NCBI GenBank assembly: GCA_946479615.1 | Contig: CAMLGR010000152.1 | Span: 1 to 11,009 of the forward strand | Length of the DNA: 11,009 nucleotides | Direction: 5' to 3' | Origin: an uncultured Bacteroidota bacterium | Lineage (GTDB): Bacteria; Bacteroidota; Bacteroidia; Chitinophagales; Chitinophagaceae | In this document: positions 6,561-11,009 of the stretch, in pieces | How the letters are laid out: every line of letters starts with the position of its first letter | Position numbering within the stretch: position 1 is the stretch's first letter | The notes under the pieces: generated by a model | What the model was told of the DNA's origin: nothing | Seen by the model: the letters and a program-made list of their open reading frames with translations, nothing else | The model's database searches: none | Made by a program: the position numbers and the translations under genes

Positions 6561-8251
6561 ACGACAATGCCACGGGGAATAGAAGCAATCAATTGTTGGG
6601 TATAGGGTGATTGGGAATGATAATAAATATCATCGGCCTTTCCTGTCTCCTCAATCTTTCCCTTGTTCATTACCATAATACGGTCACTGATATACCGCAC
6701 CACGGCGAGATCATGAGATATAAAGATCACGGTAAAGCCAAATTCATTTTTCAGATCATTGAGCAGGTTCAATACCTGTGCCTGTACGCTTACATCCAGC
6801 GCTGCTACCGATTCATCACAAATAATAAAAGAAGGGTTTAGTGCCAGGGCTCGCGCGATCACGATCCGCTGCCGCTGCCCGCCTGAAAATTCGTGCGGAT
6901 AGCGATTGAAATGATTGCTTTGCAAATCCACTTTTTCCAACAGCTCCATCACCTTGTCTTTTCTTGTTTTTTCTGAAGGGAATAAGCGATGTACCTGTAA
7001 AGGTTCGGCAATAGCTTCACCGATCGTGATCCGCGGGTTCAATGAAGAATAAGGGTCCTGGAAAACGATCTGGATTTCTTTGCGGAGGGAACGAAGTGCT
7101 TCTTTCTTCAGGCTGGTCAGATCGGTATTGTTATAGATGATCTTTCCTGCTGTAGGTTCGATCAGCCGGAGTAAGGTTCTTCCCAATGTTGTTTTGCCGC
7201 AACCACTTTCACCTACCAGTCCTAATGTTTCACCTTTATAAACTTCAAAACTCACATCATCTACTGCTTTAATAAACTGTGATGGTTTTCCAAAGAATGT
7301 TCTTTGCGCAGGGAAGTGTACGGAAATATGTTCGGCTTTCAGAAGCACTGTTGAAGATTCAGTTGTTTTCGGATACTGCTGCTGATGAACGCGCGGTTTT
7401 TCTCCCGGTAAAAAATCGCTGACGACCGGGAGCCGCTCACCCCGTTGATGGTTTACCGGCCGGCAGGCCAATAGTCCTTTTGTATAGGGATGTTGTGGAT
7501 TTCTGAAAACACTTTTGACATCATTCAGCTCCACGATTTCTCCTTTATACATCACGGCTACGCGATCGGCAATTTCGGCTACTACGCCCAGGTCGTGTGT
7601 AATAAAGATCACTCCCATGCCTGATTGCTGTTGTAGCTCTTTGATCAGTTGCAGGATCGTTTTTTGCGCTGTTACATCCAATGCGGTTGTCGGTTCATCA
7701 CAGATCAGTAACGAAGGTTCACAACACATAGCCATCGCTATCATGACACGTTGTTTTTGTCCCCCACTCAATTCGTGCGGGTAGCGGCCGGCTATCTTTT
7801 CAGGGTTGGGCAGTCTAACCTTTTCAAACCAGTGAATGGCTTGCTGCAACGCTTCTTTTTTATTTAGTTTTTTATGAGCCCTGATCGCTTCTGCTACCTG
7901 GTGTCCACAGGTAAGGACTGGATTCAGCGAACTCATTGGTTCCTGGAAGATCATCGCGATCTTATTGCCACGGATGTTACGCAGGGAACGATGATCTTTT
8001 TGTAAAAGGTCGGTCGCCGGTTCTTCCTTATCGTAAAACAATAGTTCACCGGAAGTATACCGCGCGGGCGGCGATGCCAGTAATTGCAGGATAGAAAGGG
8101 AAGTAACAGATTTCCCTGATCCCGATTCGCCCACGAGGGCCAGGATCTCATTTGTATGAATAGAAAAGGAAATATCTTTTAATGCATGCGTAGTGCCCGA
8201 TCCGGCAATGAAATCAACCGAAAGATTTTTTATTTCCAGTAAGGGCTGCAT
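6557..8251 (-). CDS. tandem ABC transporter ATPase, dipeptide/oligopeptide family (DppD-DppF / YejF type)
   Basis: One 564-residue polypeptide holds two complete nucleotide-binding domains of the peptide/nickel importer class, equivalent to DppD and DppF fused, as in YejF or GsiA. The first has Walker A GESGSGKS (41-48), signature LSGGQKQR (about 160) and Walker [13 protein letters not shown]. The second has Walker [10 protein letters not shown] (about 345), signature FSGGQRQR (about 455) and Walker [13 protein letters not shown]. Here serine replaces the usual proline after the catalytic glutamate; the glutamate itself is kept. Each domain has an ITHD or ISHD switch histidine. The N-domain ends with the peptide-importer motif around [15 protein letters not shown]. 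It should power uptake of peptides or similar solutes by permeases encoded elsewhere, since none are in the window. Its ATG overlaps the stop of the lipoprotein gene. Confidence 0.95.
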   Translation of the reverse strand: MQPLLEIKNLSVDFIAGSGTTHALKDISFSIHTNEILALVGESGSGKSVTSLSILQLLASPPARYTSGELLFYDKEEPATDLLQKDHRSLRNIRGNKIAMIFQEPMSSLNPVLTCGHQVAEAIRAHKKLNKKEALQQAIHWFEKVRLPNPEKIAGRYPHELSGGQKQRVMIAMAMCCEPSLLICDEPTTALDVTAQKTILQLIKELQQQSGMGVIFITHDLGVVAEIADRVAVMYKGEIVELNDVKSVFRNPQHPYTKGLLACRPVNHQRGERLPVVSDFLPGEKPRVHQQQYPKTTESSTVLLKAEHISVHFPAQRTFFGKPSQFIKAVDDVSFEVYKGETLGLVGESGCGKTTLGRTLLRLIEPTAGKIIYNNTDLTSLKKEALRSLRKEIQIVFQDPYSSLNPRITIGEAIAEPLQVHRLFPSEKTRKDKVMELLEKVDLQSNHFNRYPHEFSGGQRQRIVIARALALNPSFIICDESVAALDVSVQAQVLNLLNDLKNEFGFTVIFISHDLAVVRYISDRIMVMNKGKIEETGKADDIYYHSQSPYTQQLIASIPRGIVV

Positions 8252-8634
8252 TATTTATCGACAACTTTTATAAACAGTTTTTTTGGAGGAGTAGGGTAGT
8301 AAGCCATGCAAACGGCGCACTGGTTTTGTTGTTTGGCCGTATCGATCACAAAATAAAATTCGTCTCCTTCGTTGATCGTTGCAGGGAATGTGCAGGGATT
8401 GCCTAAAGCAAATGCATGCTGGAATGTTTTACCTGTATTTTCATCTGTCCAACTGGTAGCCACCATCGACGTATCGATATTACCTTCAGTGACGCGCAAT
8501 GTATAATTCATACACAGGGCCTTTGTTTCCAGCTTTGCTTTATAGCGGGTGGCGCCGGCTGTTTTAGAAGGATTACAATTTTGCAGGAGTAAACAGGATG
8601 AGAAAATGACTGATAGTAGAATAAGTGTTTTCAT
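8251..8634 (-). CDS. small lipoprotein of unknown function, coupled to the ABC ATPase
   Basis: The 127-residue product begins MKTLILLSVIFSSCLLLQNC. This is a lipoprotein signal peptide with lipobox LQNC, so C20 would be lipidated and the mature protein anchored to a membrane. The mature part is short and probably beta-rich. It contains cysteines in ALCMNY, GNPCTF and the closely spaced QCAVC near the C-terminus, which could form a disulphide or a metal site. I do not recognise the family. The stop codon shares one base with the ATPase start (TAATG), so the two are probably cotranscribed and translationally coupled. A link to substrate capture or to the importer is only inference. An AMP nucleosidase lies upstream on the same strand, across a long palindrome. 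Confidence 0.8.
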   Translation of the reverse strand: MKTLILLSVIFSSCLLLQNCNPSKTAGATRYKAKLETKALCMNYTLRVTEGNIDTSMVATSWTDENTGKTFQHAFALGNPCTFPATINEGDEFYFVIDTAKQQNQCAVCMAYYPTPPKKLFIKVVDK

Positions 8635-8675
8635 AAAAATGGTTTTAATTATGCCATTAGTTTGTTGTTGGGAAA

Positions 8676-8775
8676 GTAGAACACGGATAGAAGTGGAAGA
8701 ACGGATGTAAAGCGGATCATAAGTAAGTATCTTATCTTGTTTATATCCGTTCTTCCACTTCTATCCGTGTTCTAC
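8676..8775. repeat. long perfect inverted repeat (two 31-bp arms)
   Basis: The arms at 8676-8706 and 8745-8775 are perfect reverse complements. The stem extends inward by about five more pairs (one G-T), leaving a loop of about 28 bases. Each arm contains ACGGAT twice, so the arms also carry short internal repeats. The element fills most of the gap between the AMP nucleosidase stop (8792) and the lipoprotein start (8634). No T run follows it on either strand, so it is not a standard intrinsic terminator. It could be a REP-like or MITE-like dispersed element, or an mRNA-stabilising hairpin. Confidence 0.9.
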
Positions 8776-8791
8776 CGGCTATCTATTCAGC

Positions 8792-9562
8792 TCAGAACTT
8801 CAAATGTCGTACCGTTAATCCGTCATTGATCAGTTGTTTCAATGAATCGATGCCGATCTTCAGGTGATTTTCCACATATTGAGCAGTAACGGATTTGTCA
8901 CTTTCTTCTGTTTTCACACCTTCCGGTATCATGGGTTGATCGCTGACCAGCAATAAAGCGCCGGTCGGGATTTTATTATAAAACCCTACAGTGAAAATGG
9001 TAGCGGTCTCCATATCGATGGCATAAGCCCTTACTTTTTGTAAATATTCCTTGAACACCTCATCATGTTCCCAAACCCGGCGGTTGGTCGTGTACACAGT
9101 GCCTGTCCAGTAATCGACCCCGTGATCGCGGATCGTGGTGGATACGGCTTTTTGCAGGGCGAAGGCGGGCAGTGCCGGTACTTCAGCCGGGAAATAATCA
9201 TTGGAAGTTCCTTCTCCGCGGATAGCGGCAATAGGAAGGATCAGGTCGCCGAGCTTATTACGTTTTTTCAAGCCACCACATTTACCCAAAAACAATACGG
9301 CTTTGGGTTCGATGGCGCTCAGCAGGTCCATGATCGTGGCAGCCGTCGGGCTACCCATACCAAAATTGATAATAGTAATATCTTCCGAAGTGGCGCATTG
9401 CATCGGTTTGCCCTCACCGATCACCGGTACATTATGCCATTGGGCAAACATGTATACATAATTACTGAAATTGGTCAGCAGGATATAGTGGCCAAAATTT
9501 TTCAGTTTTTCGCCGGTATAGCGGGGTAACCAGTTTTCTACGATTTCTTGTTTTGTCTTCAT
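8792..9562 (-). CDS. amn: AMP nucleosidase, short form
   Basis: This cytoplasmic enzyme is expected to hydrolyse AMP to adenine and ribose 5-phosphate in purine salvage. The 256-residue protein belongs to the PNP/UDP phosphorylase fold. It corresponds to the short AMN-like form found in Bacteroidota, not the roughly 480-residue proteobacterial enzyme with an extra N-terminal domain. Visible active-site elements are the phosphate/ribose loop FGMGSPTAA (67-75), the LGKCGGL strand (about 92-98), the ribose-binding AIDMETA segment (M184, E185) and the catalytic aspartate D208 in LVSDQPM. The start at 9562 fits the fold's N-terminus. It is divergent from the gene at 9608, with only 45 bases between the starts. 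I see no good minus-strand -7 box there. Another nucleoside or nucleotide hydrolase activity of the same fold cannot be excluded from sequence alone. Confidence 0.88.
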   Translation of the reverse strand: MKTKQEIVENWLPRYTGEKLKNFGHYILLTNFSNYVYMFAQWHNVPVIGEGKPMQCATSEDITIINFGMGSPTAATIMDLLSAIEPKAVLFLGKCGGLKKRNKLGDLILPIAAIRGEGTSNDYFPAEVPALPAFALQKAVSTTIRDHGVDYWTGTVYTTNRRVWEHDEVFKEYLQKVRAYAIDMETATIFTVGFYNKIPTGALLLVSDQPMIPEGVKTEESDKSVTAQYVENHLKIGIDSLKQLINDGLTVRHLKF

Positions 9563-9572
9563 GCGACTTGTA

Positions 9573-9603
9573 TTGAGTTATGCAATTTAATCATTTACTT
9601 TTG
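9573..9603 (+). promoter_or_regulatory. Bacteroidota promoter (-33 TTG, -7 TACTTTTG)
   Basis: TTG at 9573-9575, a 20-base spacer, and TACTTTTG at 9596-9603 match the Bacteroidota pattern TTTG-N19-21-TAnnTTTG closely. The -7 box ends four bases before the ATG at 9608, so the transcript is expected to start at or next to the start codon. Confidence 0.65.
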
Positions 9604-9607
9604 AAGC

Positions 9608-10042
9608 ATGCTGGTAATACAGTACCCGGAGCCAGCTTTCCGGGTAAAAAAGGAACAGGGACGTAATTTCATTTTTGACGCGTTGCGGAAGAAATGGTTA
9701 TTGCTTACACCGGAAGAATGGGTAAGACAGAATTTCGTGCACTACCTGGTGCAGGTAAAAAACTATCCGCCCCAACTTATCGCCCAGGAAAAGAGTATCA
9801 TGCTCGGCGAATTAAAAAAGAGGTTTGATATCCTGGTTTACGATAACAATCATCAGCCCTGGATGATGATCGAATGCAAGGCGCCTTCAGTAGGTCTGGA
9901 TGAAACGGTGCTGCAGCAGTTATTGCGATATCATATCTCGGTGCCAACCGGTTTCCTGGTCATTACCAATGGCGCTCAGAGTTTTGGATGGAAAAAGACT
10001 GGAGGAGTGTTGGAGGCGATGGAAGAAATGCCGGGGTTTTAA
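9608..10042 (+). CDS. stand-alone HsdR N-terminal-like PD-(D/E)XK protein
   Basis: The 144-residue protein matches the type I restriction enzyme R N-terminal domain family (HSDR_N_2 type) and lacks any helicase or translocase part. The PD-(D/E)XK core is visible: LGELKKRFDILVYD with D74 (and D79), then a strand MMIECK giving E89-x-K91. It is followed by the helix VLQQLLRYH and the strand-turn FLVITNGAQSFGW. Upstream, LLLTPEEWVRQNFVHYL is typical of this small family in Bacteroidota. There are no hsdM or hsdS genes nearby, so it is probably not part of a restriction system. Its natural substrate is unknown. The ATG at 9608 agrees with the conserved N-terminus, although the promoter places the transcription start almost on it. 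It converges on the cysteine synthase gene across a palindrome. Confidence 0.87.
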   Translation: MLVIQYPEPAFRVKKEQGRNFIFDALRKKWLLLTPEEWVRQNFVHYLVQVKNYPPQLIAQEKSIMLGELKKRFDILVYDNNHQPWMMIECKAPSVGLDETVLQQLLRYHISVPTGFLVITNGAQSFGWKKTGGVLEAMEEMPGF

Positions 10043-10044
10043 AA

Positions 10045-10069
10045 GAATAAGAAATAAGGAATAAGGAAT
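10045..10069. repeat. short imperfect tandem repeat of about 7 bases
   Basis: GAATAAG-like units repeat about three to four times just after the stop codon at 10042 (including AATAAGGAATAAGGAAT). This is low-complexity, purine-rich sequence leading into the palindrome at 10089-10167. Confidence 0.5.
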
Positions 10070-10088
10070 GAAAAAGTAAATGTAAAAT

Positions 10089-10167
10089 GCAGAATATAAA
10101 ATGCAAAATGTAAAAGGAGATTTCGATTATCGGAGATTCCTTTTACATTTTGCATTTTATATTTTGC
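10089..10167. repeat. 30-bp inverted repeat between convergent genes, possible bidirectional terminator
   Basis: The arms 10089-10118 and 10138-10167 are reverse complements with a single mismatch and enclose a 19-base loop. The arms are AT-rich and built from repeated AAAATGC and AAAATGT words. On the plus strand a T-rich stretch follows (10169-10195), and the element sits between the ends of two convergent genes, so it may terminate both transcripts. The word-repeat character also suggests a dispersed intergenic repeat. Confidence 0.85.
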
Positions 10168-10201
10168 GGTTTTATATTTTAAATTTCTTTATTTACAAAG
10201 A

Positions 10202-11009
10202 CTATCCAAACAAATCACTACTCAAATACCTATCGCCTCTGTCGCAGACGATAAACACAATCAGGCCTTCTCCGATTTCCTTTGCCAGGCGGATGGCTGC
10301 AGAGGCAGCGCCCCCGCTACTCATGCCAGCGAATACGCCTTCTGTTTTAGCGAGTTGACGCGCCATAGCAGTCGCTTCCTGCTGCGATACATCCATGATC
10401 CTGTCCACACGTTCGGGTTCAAATATTTTAGGTAAATACTCTTTCGGCCAGCGGCGGATACCGGGAATGGAAGATTCTTCTGTCGGCTGACAACCTACTA
10501 TTTGTATCGCCGGATTTTTTTCTTTTAAAAAACGGGAACAGCCCATGATCGTACCGGTAGTGCCCATCGAACTTACAAAATGAGTGATCTGTTGTTGCGT
10601 ATCTTTCCAGATCTCCGGCCCGGTTGTTTTATAGTGGGACATATAATTGTCAGGGTTGGCAAACTGGTTTAAAATAAATACATCACCAGTGGCTGCTTTT
10701 TCTTCGGCATAATCACGACAAACTTCAATATTGTCAAGCAGGGTCACTTTTGCTCCGTAGGCTTCCATTGTGAGGGTGCGTTCGCGCGTGGAAGTGGCCG
10801 GCATCACCAGTTCTATTTCCAGGTCATATACTCTTGCGATCATAGCCAGTGCGATACCGGTATTGCCACTCGTAGCTTCGATCAGTTTTGACCCGGCTTT
10901 AATATCGCCCCGTTCAATCGCGGAGCGGATCATATTCAATGCGGGTCTGTCTTTGACACTGCCACCAGGATTATCGCCTTCGAGCTTTGCGTACACTTTA
11001 ACCCCTTTA
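10202..11009 (-). CDS. cysM: cysteine synthase B (O-acetylserine sulfhydrylase), N-terminus outside window
   Basis: This PLP-dependent fold-type II enzyme is expected to make cysteine from O-acetylserine (or a related activated serine) and sulfide or thiosulfate in the cytoplasm. Seen motifs are KLEGDNPGGSVKDRPA with the Schiff-base lysine, the substrate loop EATSGNTGIALA, MPATSTRERTL, the phosphate-binding glycine loop SSMGTTGTIMG, QPTEESSIPGIRRWP and the C-terminal GMSSGGAASAA. The GSVKDRPA and RRWP features favour the CysM subgroup over CysK. The frame stays open to the window edge (KGVKVYAKLEG is readable), so the GTG at 10994-10996 is not the real start. About 30 N-terminal residues are missing compared with the usual length of about 295. 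The stop TAG lies beyond the palindrome shared with the convergent gene. Confidence 0.94.
   Translation of the reverse strand, partial: KGVKVYAKLEGDNPGGSVKDRPALNMIRSAIERGDIKAGSKLIEATSGNTGIALAMIARVYDLEIELVMPATSTRERTLTMEAYGAKVTLLDNIEVCRDYAEEKAATGDVFILNQFANPDNYMSHYKTTGPEIWKDTQQQITHFVSSMGTTGTIMGCSRFLKEKNPAIQIVGCQPTEESSIPGIRRWPKEYLPKIFEPERVDRIMDVSQQEATAMARQLAKTEGVFAGMSSGGAASAAIRLAKEIGEGLIVFIVCDRGDRYLSSDLFG

Noticed and set aside
9065..9529. 154-aa plus-strand open frame opposite amn
   Set aside because: The AMP nucleosidase motifs on the minus strand are unambiguous; this frame has no recognisable features.
10994..10996. GTG as the start of the cysteine synthase
   Set aside because: The frame continues upstream in sequence typical of the family (KGVKVYAKLEG), so the real start lies beyond the right edge.

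Overview
The window looks like chromosomal DNA of a Bacteroidota, most likely a Chitinophagaceae relative. The grounds are the protein types (a short-form AMP nucleosidase, a TraB/GumN-headed giant secreted protein, an SPT-like alpha-oxoamine synthase), start codons without Shine-Dalgarno sequences, and several TAnnTTTG-type -7 boxes of the Bacteroidota sigma factor. This placement is inference from sequence; no search was run. There is no sign of a phage, integrative element, CRISPR array, tRNA or rRNA.

Layout. Positions 1-1030 (minus) hold most of a PLP-dependent alpha-oxoamine synthase, probably serine palmitoyltransferase, running off the left edge. Upstream of it are a -7 box, a perfect inverted repeat and the rho-independent terminator of the next gene, queA (1226-2275, minus), the tRNA queuosine gene. 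A 442-base divergent intergenic region follows. It contains a structured-looking queA leader with competing pairing partners and a possible 46-codon ORF, then a second repeat-rich segment in front of the plus-strand giant gene. That gene (2718-6560, 1280 aa) encodes an exported protein with a TraB/GumN head, three apparently related beta-rich modules, a HEAT-like helical part and a charged tail. It meets, tail to tail with a 4-base overlap, a tandem dipeptide/oligopeptide-type ABC ATPase (6557-8251, minus). The ATPase is translationally coupled (TAATG) to an upstream gene for a small cysteine-containing lipoprotein (8251-8634, minus).

Beyond that lie a striking 31-bp perfect inverted repeat (8676-8775), an AMP nucleosidase (8792-9562, minus), and a divergent small PD-(D/E)XK-type protein related to the N-terminal domain of type I restriction HsdR (9608-10042, plus). 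Its promoter is so close to the ATG that the mRNA should be almost leaderless. A second long, AT-rich inverted repeat (10089-10167) separates it from a convergent cysteine synthase B gene (10202 to the right edge, minus).

The genes are mostly unconnected housekeeping functions: sphingoid base or amino-ketone synthesis, tRNA modification, purine salvage, cysteine synthesis and peptide uptake. They do not form one pathway. The least explained parts are the giant TraB/GumN protein, the queA leader, the lipoprotein coupled to the ABC ATPase, and the two long palindromes. No convincing new multi-gene system is visible.
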